NCBI RefSeq assembly: GCF_025950525.1
Contig: NZ_JAPDGS010000014.1
Location: 1-56,580 of the forward strand
DNA length: 56,580 nucleotides
Direction: 5' to 3'
From: Stagnihabitans lacustris
GTDB lineage: Bacteria > Pseudomonadota > Alphaproteobacteria > Rhodobacterales > Rhodobacteraceae
Under the pieces are notes generated by a model, which was given only the letters and a program-made list of their open reading frames with translations, searched no databases and was not told the DNA's origin. Positions 42,324-52,093 of this stretch are shown piece after piece. Positions within the stretch are counted from its first letter, which is position 1. Every line of letters starts with the position of its first letter. A program made the position numbers and the translations under genes.

Positions 42324-45300
42324 ATGATTGATTCCAATGGCGGTTCGGGGCGCGGTCCGGGTTTTGACGGGGCGAAGATGCAGGCAAACCGGGGGGGCCG
42401 GGGTGCAAGCGCGGGCAAGCGGGCCCGTCTGGTCCTGGCGACCACAGCCCTGGTTTCGATCCTGCCGCAGATCTCTTTCTCGGCCGATCTGTATTGGGGC
42501 GGCGGCGGCGGTCAAAGCTGGCTCTTGCCGGGCAGCTGGCTGACCGGATCGTCGGCCGGTCCTGCGGCGGGCGTATTCCCCGTGGCGGGCGACACTGTCT
42601 TCATCGAGAACCAGACCCTGAACCCGACCCGCGTCACCAGCGGGACCGCGGCGGTGGCCGACAGCGTGCTGATCAGCGGCACGGGCCAGCTGACTGTGGC
42701 GCTGAATGGCGGGCTGACGGTTTCGGGCGGGATCACCGTCGATGCCGGCCTTCTGGCGCTGGAAAACGGCACGATCACGGCCGATGTCACCAACAATGCG
42801 GCTTTCGAGGCCCGCGGCACGCTGACCGGCGATGTCACCAACACGGCGACCGGCACGATGACGCTGACGGCGGCGCTGACCGGGGTGGGCACGCTGACCA
42901 ATGCGGGCATCCTGACCGATGATGGCCTCGGGGCCAACTCTGTCACGGCGGCGGATTACATCCAGACTGACGGCACCTTGTCGACCACGGTCAATGTCAC
43001 CGGCACGGCCAGCCTTTCGGGCGGCACGATCGACGCCGCGGGGATCATCGACGGCGGCACGGCGGCCACGACCACGGTGTCGGGCTCGACCGTCAACGAG
43101 GGCACGATCAGCGGCATGGCGGCGGTGACGCTGACGGGCGGCACCTTCTCGGGCGGGGGGACCACGGATACGGTCGATTATGCCCAAAGCGGCGGCATCC
43201 TGGCCACCACGGTCAATGTCACCGGCGGCGCGACGCTGTCGGGCGGGTCGATGGGCCCGACCGGCACGCTGGATGGCGGCGGCACGGCCACGGCCACGGT
43301 CAGCGCCAACTTTGCCAATGACGGCACGATCCAGGGCCTGGATGCGCTGACGCTGTCGGGCGGCACGCTGTCGGGCGCGGGCACGACGGCGACGGTGGAT
43401 TACGCCCAAAGCGGGGGCACCCTGTCGACCACGGTCACGGCCACCGGGGCTTCGACCCTGACGGGCGGCACGATCGGCGCCACCGGCGTGCTGGATGGGT
43501 CCGGCACCGGAGCGGCCACGGTCAGCGCGTCTTATGCCAATGACGGCACGATCCAGGGCCTGGCCTCGCTGACGCTGTCGGGCGGCACGCTGTCGGGCGC
43601 GGGCACGGCGGATACGGTGGCCTATACGCAATCGGGCGGCACCCTGTCGACCGACGTCACGGCCACCGGGACCATTGCGCTGTCGGGCGGCACGATTGCG
43701 GCCGCAGGCGTGCTGAATGGGTCCGGCACCGGAGCGGCCACGGTCAGCGCGTCTTATGCAAATGACGGCACGATCCAGGGCCTGGCATCTTTGACCCTGT
43801 CAGGTGGCACGCTGTCGGGCGCGGGCACGGCCGAGACGGTCACCTATACGCAAAGCAATGGCACGCTGTCATCCGAGGTCACGGCCTCGACCAGTTCCAG
43901 CCTGACCGGCGGCACGATTGGCGCCGCGGGCGTCTTGAACGGCGGGGTCGTCACGGTGGGCGGCGCTGTCACCAACAATGGCGAGATCGCCGGCACCAGC
44001 GTGACCATCACCAATGGCAATACCCTGACCAACGGCGGCGTGATCACCACGGGCGTCACGGTCAATGCGGGGGGCACGCTGACCACGACCGGGACCACCT
44101 CGATCGGCATCGTCAACAATGGCACGGTGAACGCGTCCGGCACGATCAGCGGCGACAACACGAACAACGCCACTTTCACCCTGACGGGCGCCGCCACGGC
44201 CAATGACAGCTTTACCAACACCGCCGGCGCCACGCTGAACACCGCGACCTTCGCCCTGACCGGCGTGCAGGGCCTGAGCAATGCCGGCACGATTTCCGGC
44301 ACCGGATCGGTCGGCACCACGACCTATACCCAGACCGGGGCGGCATCGTCGCTGGCGGCCACGGTCACGGCCTCGACCGGTTCGACCCTGTCGGGCGGTT
44401 CGGTTTCGGGCACGCTGAACGGGGCGGGCATCACCTCGAATGGCGCGGTCACGGTGACAAGCACCGGCACGCTGGGCGGATCGGGCCTGACGGTGGCCGG
44501 GGGCAGCACCCTGACCAACAACGGCACAATCACCGCGGGCACCACGGTGAATGGGACGCTGAGCCTTGGCGCGGGCAGCAGCACCGCAGCGGTGGTCAAC
44601 AATGGCACCGTCACCCTGACGGGGGCCGGCGCTTCGACGGGCAGCTTCGTCAACACGGCCACGCTGAACACCGGCACCTTCGCCCTGACCGGGGTGCAGG
44701 GCCTGACCAACAGCGGCACGATTTCGGGCACCGGGTCGGTCGGCACCACGACCTATACCCAGACTGGCGCGGGATCGCTGGCCGCCACGGTCACGGCCTC
44801 GGGCGCCTCGACGCTGTCGGGCGGCACGATCACGGGCACGCTGAACGGGGCTGCGGTGACGGTGGATGGCGCAGTCACCAACTCGGGCACGATCACGGCC
44901 ACCGGCCTGACGCTGACGGGGGCGACGCTGTCGGGGGCGGGCACGGCCACGGCCACGACCTTTACCCAGACCGGCGGTTCCCTGGCCAGCACGGTCACGG
45001 CCTCGGGCGCCAGCACGATCTCGGGCGGCGGCGCGATTGCCGCCGCAGGCACGCTGAACGGCGCAGGCAGCGGCACGCTGGCGCTGGCTTCGGGCCTGGC
45101 CAATGCCGGCACGATCACCAACATGGCCTCGCTGACGCTGTCGGGCGGCAGCCTGTCGGGCGCGGGGACCAATTCGGTCGTCTCGTATATCCAAAGCGCG
45201 GGCAGCCTGGATGCCGCGGTCACGGCCTCGGGGGTCTCGACGATCACCGGCGGCATCATCGGGGCGGGCGGGGCGCTGAACGGCACCACGAACAACCTGT

Positions 45301-46814
45301 CGGGCGCCATCGTCAACAACGGCACGCTGGGCGGGACGACCACCCTGGCCTCGGGGACGCTGACGCTGGCTTCGGGCAGCACGACCACGGGGACGCTGAT
45401 CAACAACGCCGAACTGATCGCCCTGGGCGATGTCGATATCGCGGCCAATGTCACCAGCAACGCAGGCGCCTTCAACCTGTCGGACGGCGGCAAGCTGACG
45501 ATGAACAGCCTGACGCTGAACGGGCAATCGACCTTCACCATGGCCAATATGGCGCAAAGCCCGGTCGAGGTCGGCACCCTGGCCGGCACCGGCACCGTGG
45601 CCTTCAACCTGCTGGGCGACTTCTCGGGCCAGGCCATCGGCATCGGCAACAAAGAGGTGCTGATGATCGCGGGCTCGGGCATGGCGGCGGACAAGTTCGT
45701 CACCGGCACCATCGCCAGCGGCGCCCAGGTCCGGCTGTATCAGGCCGATGCCGGGACCGGAGAGCTTTACACCTATCTGGCGCCCAACCCCGCCATCGGC
45801 GGCCTGGCCGCCAACCTGACCCTGACCGAACAGCTGCTGTCCTCGCTGATCAACCGTCCGGTCAGCCCCTTCAGCCTTGTGGCCGATACATCGACCGGCG
45901 AGGCCTGCCGCAAGGCGGGCTATGGCCGCGCGGTCTATGGCACGGCCACGGTCGAGGGCGATGTGAACGCCGGCGGCCTTGGGAACAAGGTCGAGGGCGA
46001 TTACATCTCGGCCCAGGTCAGCGGCGACTATGGCTGCTATGACGGGCGCTTTGGCGGCTGGTCGGCGGTTCTGGGCGTGACGGCCGGCCTGAACCAGGGC
46101 CAGACCGAACAGCAGGAATTCTCGATCGACGGCTTTGGCAACAACGTGGCCGCCCTGGGCACCTTGAACACCGACTTCAGCCAGACCTATGCCGGGGTCT
46201 ATGTCTCGGGCCGCAAGGGTCAGCTCTCGGCCGACGTGCAATTGCGCTATGCCGATGCCGATTACGACTTCTCGGAATCGACCCCGGCGATCTTTGCCGC
46301 GGGCGCCGACAAGTCGATGTCCAGCCAGTCGCTGAGCCTGAACACCCGCCTGCAGTATTCGATCAAGCTGGAGAACAACTGGAACATCACCCCCAGCGGT
46401 GGCTTCAGCCTGACCCGCGTGACGGGCGATACCCTGGTGTTTGACGCCAACAACCAGCTGGAGACCGGCGATTACGACTCTGCCGTGCTGTTTGGTGGGG
46501 CCACGATCACCAAGGCCCTGCCCGTCACCGCCAGTGGCGCAGGCCAGGCCGTGTCGCTGGCCGCCAACTACTACAAGGACTTCCAGGGCGAGCGCACCTC
46601 GACCTTCACGTCGAATGGCAGCTCGACCACGATCGACTCGCCCAGCCTGGGCGCCTTCGGCGAGGTCTCGATCGGCTATACGATGACCAAGAACGTCGGC
46701 CAGATGTTTGGCAAGGACGCGCTGATGTTCCTGAAGTTCGAGGGCAGCGTGCGGTCGGGCGAAAGCGTCCCCGAAGCCTCAAGCGTCACGGCCCAGGTCC
46801 GCATCGTCTTTTGA
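42324..46814 (+). CDS. Repeat-rich autotransporter (type V secretion)
   Basis: A 1,496-residue surface protein. An extended N-terminus (about 35 polar and basic residues) precedes a signal helix (LVLATTALVSILPQISFSA). The passenger, to about 1,180, is a beta-helix-like run rich in Gly, Thr and Ser with repeats such as SGGTLSGAGT and NDGTIQGLASLTLSGGTL; two blocks near 43485 and 43707 are almost identical, about 74 residues apart. The final 300 or so residues form an autotransporter beta-barrel, ending QVRIVF, with a cysteine pair (GEACRKAGYG, GDYGCYDG). AGGAG precedes ATG 42324. Probably an adhesin; unusually, it sits between the FHA gene and the phosphatase/kinase pair. Confidence 0.88.
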   Translation: MIDSNGGSGRGPGFDGAKMQANRGGRGASAGKRARLVLATTALVSILPQISFSADLYWGGGGGQSWLLPGSWLTGSSAGPAAGVFPVAGDTVFIENQTLNPTRVTSGTAAVADSVLISGTGQLTVALNGGLTVSGGITVDAGLLALENGTITADVTNNAAFEARGTLTGDVTNTATGTMTLTAALTGVGTLTNAGILTDDGLGANSVTAADYIQTDGTLSTTVNVTGTASLSGGTIDAAGIIDGGTAATTTVSGSTVNEGTISGMAAVTLTGGTFSGGGTTDTVDYAQSGGILATTVNVTGGATLSGGSMGPTGTLDGGGTATATVSANFANDGTIQGLDALTLSGGTLSGAGTTATVDYAQSGGTLSTTVTATGASTLTGGTIGATGVLDGSGTGAATVSASYANDGTIQGLASLTLSGGTLSGAGTADTVAYTQSGGTLSTDVTATGTIALSGGTIAAAGVLNGSGTGAATVSASYANDGTIQGLASLTLSGGTLSGAGTAETVTYTQSNGTLSSEVTASTSSSLTGGTIGAAGVLNGGVVTVGGAVTNNGEIAGTSVTITNGNTLTNGGVITTGVTVNAGGTLTTTGTTSIGIVNNGTVNASGTISGDNTNNATFTLTGAATANDSFTNTAGATLNTATFALTGVQGLSNAGTISGTGSVGTTTYTQTGAASSLAATVTASTGSTLSGGSVSGTLNGAGITSNGAVTVTSTGTLGGSGLTVAGGSTLTNNGTITAGTTVNGTLSLGAGSSTAAVVNNGTVTLTGAGASTGSFVNTATLNTGTFALTGVQGLTNSGTISGTGSVGTTTYTQTGAGSLAATVTASGASTLSGGTITGTLNGAAVTVDGAVTNSGTITATGLTLTGATLSGAGTATATTFTQTGGSLASTVTASGASTISGGGAIAAAGTLNGAGSGTLALASGLANAGTITNMASLTLSGGSLSGAGTNSVVSYIQSAGSLDAAVTASGVSTITGGIIGAGGALNGTTNNLSGAIVNNGTLGGTTTLASGTLTLASGSTTTGTLINNAELIALGDVDIAANVTSNAGAFNLSDGGKLTMNSLTLNGQSTFTMANMAQSPVEVGTLAGTGTVAFNLLGDFSGQAIGIGNKEVLMIAGSGMAADKFVTGTIASGAQVRLYQADAGTGELYTYLAPNPAIGGLAANLTLTEQLLSSLINRPVSPFSLVADTSTGEACRKAGYGRAVYGTATVEGDVNAGGLGNKVEGDYISAQVSGDYGCYDGRFGGWSAVLGVTAGLNQGQTEQQEFSIDGFGNNVAALGTLNTDFSQTYAGVYVSGRKGQLSADVQLRYADADYDFSESTPAIFAAGADKSMSSQSLSLNTRLQYSIKLENNWNITPSGGFSLTRVTGDTLVFDANNQLETGDYDSAVLFGGATITKALPVTASGAGQAVSLAANYYKDFQGERTSTFTSNGSSTTIDSPSLGAFGEVSIGYTMTKNVGQMFGKDALMFLKFEGSVRSGESVPEASSVTAQVRIVF

Positions 46815-46819
46815 TCCCG

Positions 46820-46852
46820 TCCCGCGGCGCGCCCCCCGGGTGCGCCGCGGGA
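46820..46852 (+). terminator. GC-rich hairpin after the autotransporter gene
   Basis: A perfect 11-bp stem (TCCCGCGGCGC 46820-46830 and its complement 46842-46852) with an 11-base loop starts six bases after the stop. No T-run follows, so it may stabilise the mRNA end rather than terminate by itself. Confidence 0.5.
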
Positions 46853-46907
46853 TATCCGCGACCTGTGGCGCGCGCCTTGCGGTGCGGGCCCAAGGGAAGA
46901 CCCTGCC

Positions 46908-47717
46908 ATGACCCCGCCCTTTCCGATCCTCTCTGCGGCCATGACGCATCGCGGCATGGTGCGCGACCATAACGAGGACAGTATCCTGGCCCTGCCAGAC
47001 GCCGGGGTCTGGATCGTGGCCGATGGCATGGGCGGGCATGAGGCGGGCGAAGTGGCATCGGGCATGATCACCGCCGCCGCAGCCACGTTGGGCCAGCCCA
47101 CCTCGGCGCCCGATATGCTGGCGCGGCTGATCGACCGGATCGAGGTGGCGCATCGCAACATCCGCGACCATTCGATCAAGCTGGGCGGCGCCACGATCGG
47201 ATCGACCGTGGTGGCGCTTTTGTGCCATGACGCGCAATTTGCCGTGGTCTGGGCGGGCGACAGCCGGGCCTATCTGTTGCGCGATGGCCAGTTGCATCAG
47301 CTGTCCAAGGACCACACCGAGGCGCAAGAGCTTTTGTCCCAAGGCATATTGACCCCCGAACAGGCCCGCGCCTGGCCGCGGCGCAATGTGATCACCCGGG
47401 CGGTCGGCGTCTTTGACCATGCCAATCCCGATACGGTGACGGGTCAGGCGCAGTCGGGCGATGTTTTCTTGCTGTGTTCGGACGGGCTGACCGAACATCT
47501 GCTGGGCCCCGATATCGCCGCCATGATGGCCCTGCCCGATCCCCATGCCACCTGCGAGGATCTGATCAATCTGACCCTTGCGCGCGGCGCCAAGGATAAT
47601 GTCTCTGTCATTGTCGTGCGTTGTGGGCCAAAACCTGTGGGCAGCCGGCCCGTGACGCCGGACGACGACAAGACGGTCCCGAATCTGGGGGCAAAGGCAG
47701 GAATGACACGTGACTGA
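46908..47717 (+). CDS. PP2C-family Ser/Thr phosphatase (PppA/Stp type)
   Basis: A 269-residue metal-dependent protein phosphatase. The PP2C motifs are in order: MVRDHNEDS, VADGMGGHEAGEVAS, STVVALL, WAGDSRAYLLRDG, LLCSDGLTEHL and GAKDNVSVIVV, with the metal-binding aspartates present. It probably reverses phosphorylation by the kinase encoded next, whose GTG start it overlaps by eight bases. In type VI systems the equivalent is PppA. Confidence 0.93.
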   Translation: MTPPFPILSAAMTHRGMVRDHNEDSILALPDAGVWIVADGMGGHEAGEVASGMITAAAATLGQPTSAPDMLARLIDRIEVAHRNIRDHSIKLGGATIGSTVVALLCHDAQFAVVWAGDSRAYLLRDGQLHQLSKDHTEAQELLSQGILTPEQARAWPRRNVITRAVGVFDHANPDTVTGQAQSGDVFLLCSDGLTEHLLGPDIAAMMALPDPHATCEDLINLTLARGAKDNVSVIVVRCGPKPVGSRPVTPDDDKTVPNLGAKAGMTRD

Positions 47718-50109
47718 CCAAGGCGCCGGACCCGATCCCACGACGCTCTCCAGCGGCGCCAAGATCATTGGCGGCGCCTATGAGGTCGAACGCCTGATCA
47801 AGGCCGGCGGCATGGGCGAGGTCTACCGCGGCCGCAACGTCCAGACCGGGCGCAATGTGGCGATCAAGATCATCCTGGCCAGCCTCGCCCGGAACGAGAC
47901 CTATATGGCCCTCTTCGAGCGTGAGGCGCTGATCCTGGAGGAACTGGCCCACGAAGCCATCGTCCGCTATCAGCTTTACGCCGTCGACCAGACCACCGGG
48001 CGCCCCTGTCTGGTCATGCAATTCGTCCCCGGGCCCTCGCTGAAGGAACGCATGGAACAGGGGCCGATGACGGCGGGCGACATCCGGCTTCTGACCAAGC
48101 GCCTGGCCTCGGGGTTGGCGGCCGCGCACAACCACGATTACAAGGTCTATCACCGCGACCTGTCGCCCGACAACGTCATCCTTGAGGATGGCCGCGTCGA
48201 AAAGGCCAAGCTGATCGACTTTGGCATCGCCAAGGGTGGCGCGCAAAGTGCGGAAAAATCCATGCTGGCCGGTCAGATCGCCGGCAAGTTCAGCTATATG
48301 GCACCCGAGCAGCTGGGGCTTTTTGGCGACGAGATCGACGCGCGCACCGATATTTACTCGCTGGGGCTGATCATCCTTGGGCTGTTCCGCGGCAAGGCCG
48401 TGGACATGGGCAAGAACATCGGCGAGGCGGTGATGCGCCGCCAAAGCGTGCCGGATATTTCGGCCGTTTCCCCCGAGCTGCAGCCGCTGTTGCACTCCAT
48501 GCTCAGCCCGCAGCCCGCCGACCGGCCCTTGAACATGGAAGCGGTTCTGCGGCTGTTGGACGAGGCCAAGCCCGTGCTGCCCCGCCCGATCGAGGCCTTT
48601 GACGCCGGTCCCACCGTCCTGACCCCGCGCCCCGAGGTCCTGCCGGGCCCCGAGTCTGTTCCCCCGGCCGAGCCGACCCCGCCTCTGGTGGCCGCTGCTA
48701 TATCCCCCGCCGTGTCCCCCTCTGTGCCGGTCGAGGTGACGCCGCCTCCCGCAAGGGAGCCCACCCCGCCTCCCGTGACCCCGCTTCCTGTGACGCCGCT
48801 TCCTGAAGCCGAGGCCTTCGACCTTGAGGCGACGGTGATCAAGCGTCCCCCGGTCAAGGCGCCCGTCAGTGCGCCTGCCGCCCCTGTTCAGGCCGAGCCG
48901 GACCCCGCAGAGGACCCCGCCGAGGACAGTGACGGCCGCACCGTCGTGGGCCTGCAAAAGCCGCAATCCGCACCCCAATCCGGGCCGCCCGCGAGAGCCG
49001 AAAAGGCCGTCACAGAGCCTGTTTCTGCGCCTGTTTCTGCACCTGTTTCCCCGGCTCCCGAACCCCTCGGTCTGGGCGATCTTGACGATCTCTTGCCGCC
49101 CGCAAAGCCTGCCTCGCCCCAGAAATCTGCACCCCAAAAATCCGAGACCCAGAAATCCGGCGCCTTGGTGCCGCTTTTGGCTTTGGGCGTCGTGGCGGTG
49201 CTGGGCGGGGGCGGGGCCTATATGTTCCTTGGCGGCCCGCCTACGCAATCCGAACCCACCCAAACCGAACCCACCCAAACTGCGGCAAGCGAACCCGTCA
49301 AAGCCCCCGAACCCGCCGCACCCGCCCAACCAGAGCCTGCACCCGCCCCAGAAGTGGTTCCCGAAGTGGTTCCCGAACCTGTGGCTCCAGAGCCCGCCCC
49401 CGAACCCACTCAACCCGAACCCGCTCAACCCGAACCCGCGCCTGAACCCACGCCCAGCCCGGCCGAGATCCGCACCGCGGTTCTCTCTCAGCTGACCCCG
49501 CTGCGCGAGAGCCTGTTGGGCAGTTGCAGCTTTCTGCGGCTGGAGGGGTCCGATACCGCCCTGGTCCTGCAAGGTGTCGGCGCCAATGCGCAAGCGGCGC
49601 TGGACGGCATCACCCCGCCTCAGGGCGCAAGCCTGACCCGTCAGGCCCAGGGCTTTGCGCCCAATGATGCCTTTTGCGGTGCGGTCGAACTGGCCAACCT
49701 GCGTGATGCGCCGGGCGCAACGGCGCCGGTCCAGATGGAGGTTACGGGGTTGGAAGGAGCGGGGTTGGAGGTTACAGGTCAGCAGGGCGAGACCCTGAAA
49801 TCAGGCTCTGAGATGGCCATTCGCCTGGCCGGCGCCGATGCCCATGCGCGGCTTTACCTGATCGGGGCCGAGACCGGGCGCATCACGCCCCTGCCCCTGT
49901 CGGAGGGGCGTGCGACGCTGCGGCTGGAGGTCTCGGGCGATCCCGCCTCCGAGATGCTGTTGGCGCTGTCGCCCGGGGTCGCCTTGCCCGAGCTGGAGGC
50001 GCTGGTGGATGGCCATTCCGCGGATGGCGCCCTGCGGCTGATCGCCCATGCGCTGCAAAAGGCCGGGGCAGAGGCCTCGATCGACCTTCTGCCCTTTACG
50101 GTGGAATAG
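47710..50109 (+). CDS. Membrane Ser/Thr protein kinase (PpkA-like)
   Basis: A 799-residue Hanks-type kinase. The kinase domain (residues about 20-285) shows glycine loop KAGGMGEVYRG, VAIKII with the ATP lysine, catalytic HRDLSPDN, DFGIAKG and MAPEQLGLFG. A long proline-rich linker leads to one membrane helix near residues 485-505 (VPLLALGVVAVLGGGGAYMF). Then comes a Pro/Glu/Thr-rich periplasmic stalk (EPTQTEPTQT, QPEPAQPEPAPEPTP) and a C-terminal sensor-like domain with two cysteines (GSCSF, AFCGA) and RLYLIGAETGRITPLP. The start is GTG 47710, coupled to the phosphatase gene. It likely phosphorylates the FHA protein or an FHA partner in response to an envelope signal. Confidence 0.92.
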   Translation: MTDQGAGPDPTTLSSGAKIIGGAYEVERLIKAGGMGEVYRGRNVQTGRNVAIKIILASLARNETYMALFEREALILEELAHEAIVRYQLYAVDQTTGRPCLVMQFVPGPSLKERMEQGPMTAGDIRLLTKRLASGLAAAHNHDYKVYHRDLSPDNVILEDGRVEKAKLIDFGIAKGGAQSAEKSMLAGQIAGKFSYMAPEQLGLFGDEIDARTDIYSLGLIILGLFRGKAVDMGKNIGEAVMRRQSVPDISAVSPELQPLLHSMLSPQPADRPLNMEAVLRLLDEAKPVLPRPIEAFDAGPTVLTPRPEVLPGPESVPPAEPTPPLVAAAISPAVSPSVPVEVTPPPAREPTPPPVTPLPVTPLPEAEAFDLEATVIKRPPVKAPVSAPAAPVQAEPDPAEDPAEDSDGRTVVGLQKPQSAPQSGPPARAEKAVTEPVSAPVSAPVSPAPEPLGLGDLDDLLPPAKPASPQKSAPQKSETQKSGALVPLLALGVVAVLGGGGAYMFLGGPPTQSEPTQTEPTQTAASEPVKAPEPAAPAQPEPAPAPEVVPEVVPEPVAPEPAPEPTQPEPAQPEPAPEPTPSPAEIRTAVLSQLTPLRESLLGSCSFLRLEGSDTALVLQGVGANAQAALDGITPPQGASLTRQAQGFAPNDAFCGAVELANLRDAPGATAPVQMEVTGLEGAGLEVTGQQGETLKSGSEMAIRLAGADAHARLYLIGAETGRITPLPLSEGRATLRLEVSGDPASEMLLALSPGVALPELEALVDGHSADGALRLIAHALQKAGAEASIDLLPFTVE

Positions 50110-50145
50110 GGCTTTGCGCCGCAACAGGGCCTGTTTCAGACCCTT

Positions 50146-50598
50146 TTACTGAACCTCGAAGCCCAGGCCCGGGCCGGCGGTGATGCTGGGGGCAGCCTCG
50201 CAGGCGGCGGCGTCGCCCGCGTCCTTGGTCGTGCAATCGCCGGGCGGGCCGGGATTGACCGTCACGGCCGAGATTTCCTCGCAATCCAGACCCGCAAGCT
50301 GGAATTGCACCGTGCTTTTCGCCCCGCCCAGGATCTCGGCAAAGCCCAGGCGGTAAAAGCCCGCGATCTTCTTGTCCTTGTCATAGACCGAGGCATCCAG
50401 GTGAAAGGCGGCGAAATCCGCCTTGGTCTGGTTGTCCAGCACGAACAGCAGCGCACAGGCGCCATCGGCCGGCAGGGTGGTGTTCAGCTCGATGCCAAGC
50501 CCCTTGTCCTGGGCCAGGGCCGCGCCCGAAAGGGCCATCAGGCCCGCCGCCGCCGCCATTGCCGCCTTCACGATCGCATTTGTCTTCTGGCCGAACAT
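50146..50598 (-). CDS. Small periplasmic protein, unknown function
   Basis: A 150-residue exported protein with a clear signal peptide (IVKAAMAAAAGLMALSGAALA, cleavage before QDKG). The mature part begins LGIELNTTLPADGACALLFV and has a beta-sandwich-like pattern (ADFAAFHLDASVYDKDKKIA, VQFQLAGLDCEEISAVTVN) with four cysteines (GACALL, LDCEE, GDCTT, AACEA) able to form two disulfides. GGGAGG lies seven bases before ATG 50598. It is convergent with the kinase gene. Similar small proteins accompany such signalling genes in related bacteria, from memory, but no function is known. Confidence 0.75.
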   Translation of the reverse strand: MFGQKTNAIVKAAMAAAAGLMALSGAALAQDKGLGIELNTTLPADGACALLFVLDNQTKADFAAFHLDASVYDKDKKIAGFYRLGFAEILGGAKSTVQFQLAGLDCEEISAVTVNPGPPGDCTTKDAGDAAACEAAPSITAGPGLGFEVQ

Positions 50599-50720
50599 TC
50601 CGGGCCTCCCTGTCAATTCCTGGATCAAATCCTGCGCCCCACTCTAGCGGAGCCGGACGGATTTGCGCGAGAGGATTTTCACGGGGCGCGGCAAAGCCTG
50701 ATCGGGGGGCCATCTGCGGT

Positions 50721-50796
50721 CGATCTTGGCCGATCTTGGCCGGCAAAGCTGATATGGGGGCCCATATCCGACCCCATATCCGACCCCATATCCGAC
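50721..50796 (+). repeat. Short repeats and 8-bp dyad in the divergent intergenic region
   Basis: Two 10-bp units CGATCTTGGC (50721-50740) are followed by a dyad GATATGGG-GG-CCCATATC (50751-50768) and three 12-bp units CCCATATCCGAC (50761-50796). They lie between the divergent genes starting at 50598 and 50886, so they may hold regulatory sites. Confidence 0.8.
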
Positions 50797-50885
50797 ATTG
50801 CCCCGCGCGGGCTTTCGGGGCACTATTGGCACCGGATCGCCGGGCCAAAGACCGCAAGCCCATGGCCGCGCTGGAGTGTCACGAG

Positions 50886-51905
50886 ATGAGCCTTTCCAAA
50901 TCCCGCCCGATGATCTCCGGTTTGCCCGTCTCACAATCTGGCGCGCAATCTGTATCACAATCTGTGGCCCTCCCCCACCTGACGCTCTCCCGCCTGACGC
51001 CGCAGGCCATGATGGCAGGTCTGGCGCTGATGGCGCTGTGGCCGGCGGGGCAATTGGCGGCCGAGGTCAGCCGTGATTTCCTGGACTACCTGCGCAATCC
51101 CGGCCCCGCGCCAGAGCTGCACTTCGCGGCCCCCGACCGCGTCGCCGTCAATGGCGTGAAGGCCCCCGCCCTGCCAGAAGCTGCCCAGCCCGAGAGTGTG
51201 GTGGCCGCCGCAGCGCCGACACCCGAACCCGCACCTGAACCCGCCCCGGCGCCCGAAGCCCTGCCGCTTGCCGCGGTTCCCGCCCCGCCCTTGGCCTCTG
51301 TCCCTGCGGCGGCCCTGGGGATGGCGCCCGCCCCCGCCCTGGTGGACAAGGCCCCCGATGCCGCCCTGGCCGCCCAGCCCCCCGCAGCCCTGGCGGACAA
51401 AGCCCCCCTGGTGCTGGCGGCCCTGCCCCCCGCCACGCTAGGGGCCCTGCCCCCGGTGACGCTGCAAGGCCAGCCCGTCGTCGTCCCCGAGCCCGGCTCG
51501 CCCGAGGCGCTGTTCGGCCCGACCCCCCAGGGCAAGGACCTGGTCCGCGCCGTCCAGCAACTGCTGAAGGATCAGAACTGCTATTCCGGCGCGGTGGATG
51601 GCGGGTTTGGCGCGGGCTCTGTCGGATCGCTGAACCTGTTTTACGACGCCAATCCGGCGCTGGCCCGCGAAGGCGATGCCACCGAAGCCGCCTGGCGCGC
51701 GCTTCAGGGCGAGGCGCTGAGCCCCTGCAAGGCGCCCTATGCCAAGCCCAAACCCGATCCCAAACCCGCGGCCCAGGCCTCGAACAAACCGGCCTCGAAC
51801 AAACCGGCCGCCAGCACCAAGCCCGCCGCGGCGCCCAAACCGGCCCCCGCGGCGCCCAAGCCGGCGGCCACCTCGATGAGCAACCTGGCGGCAGAAGCGA
51901 ACTGA
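50886..51905 (+). CDS. Exported Pro/Ala-rich protein with peptidoglycan-binding-like domain
   Basis: A 339-residue protein. A hydrophobic helix (MMAGLALMALWPAGQLAAE, near residues 42-60) is a signal or anchor; translation could also begin at ATG 51009. A long Ala/Pro low-complexity region follows. Then a small helical domain, LVRAVQQLLKDQNCYSGAVD and GGFGAGSVGSLNLFYDANP, resembles a peptidoglycan_binding_1 fold with the usual GxxD pattern. The tail is Lys/Pro/Ala-rich (KPAASTKPAAAPKPAP). It may tie the signalling or secretion module to the cell wall. Assignment is moderate. Confidence 0.7.
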   Translation: MSLSKSRPMISGLPVSQSGAQSVSQSVALPHLTLSRLTPQAMMAGLALMALWPAGQLAAEVSRDFLDYLRNPGPAPELHFAAPDRVAVNGVKAPALPEAAQPESVVAAAAPTPEPAPEPAPAPEALPLAAVPAPPLASVPAAALGMAPAPALVDKAPDAALAAQPPAALADKAPLVLAALPPATLGALPPVTLQGQPVVVPEPGSPEALFGPTPQGKDLVRAVQQLLKDQNCYSGAVDGGFGAGSVGSLNLFYDANPALAREGDATEAAWRALQGEALSPCKAPYAKPKPDPKPAAQASNKPASNKPAASTKPAAAPKPAPAAPKPAATSMSNLAAEAN

Positions 51906-52093
51906 GGCGCGAGTTGGGTGGGCGCCAGCCCCGCCCCCAAGCAGGGCGCGCGCGAATTTCGCAACCCAAACCGGCGCTTGACCCCCCGTCCCCGCCCCCC
52001 CATCATGGGCAAGGCTCCCCCGACCGGGGTGAAGTGCCCCAGCATGCGCCGACCATGATGGCGGGCGGAGATGGCGGGCGGAAAGGATATGCG

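Noticed and set aside
42324..46814. Autotransporter as part of the exosortase substrate set
   Set aside because: It ends in a beta-barrel and QVRIVF, with no VPLPA or PEP motif, helix or basic tail.
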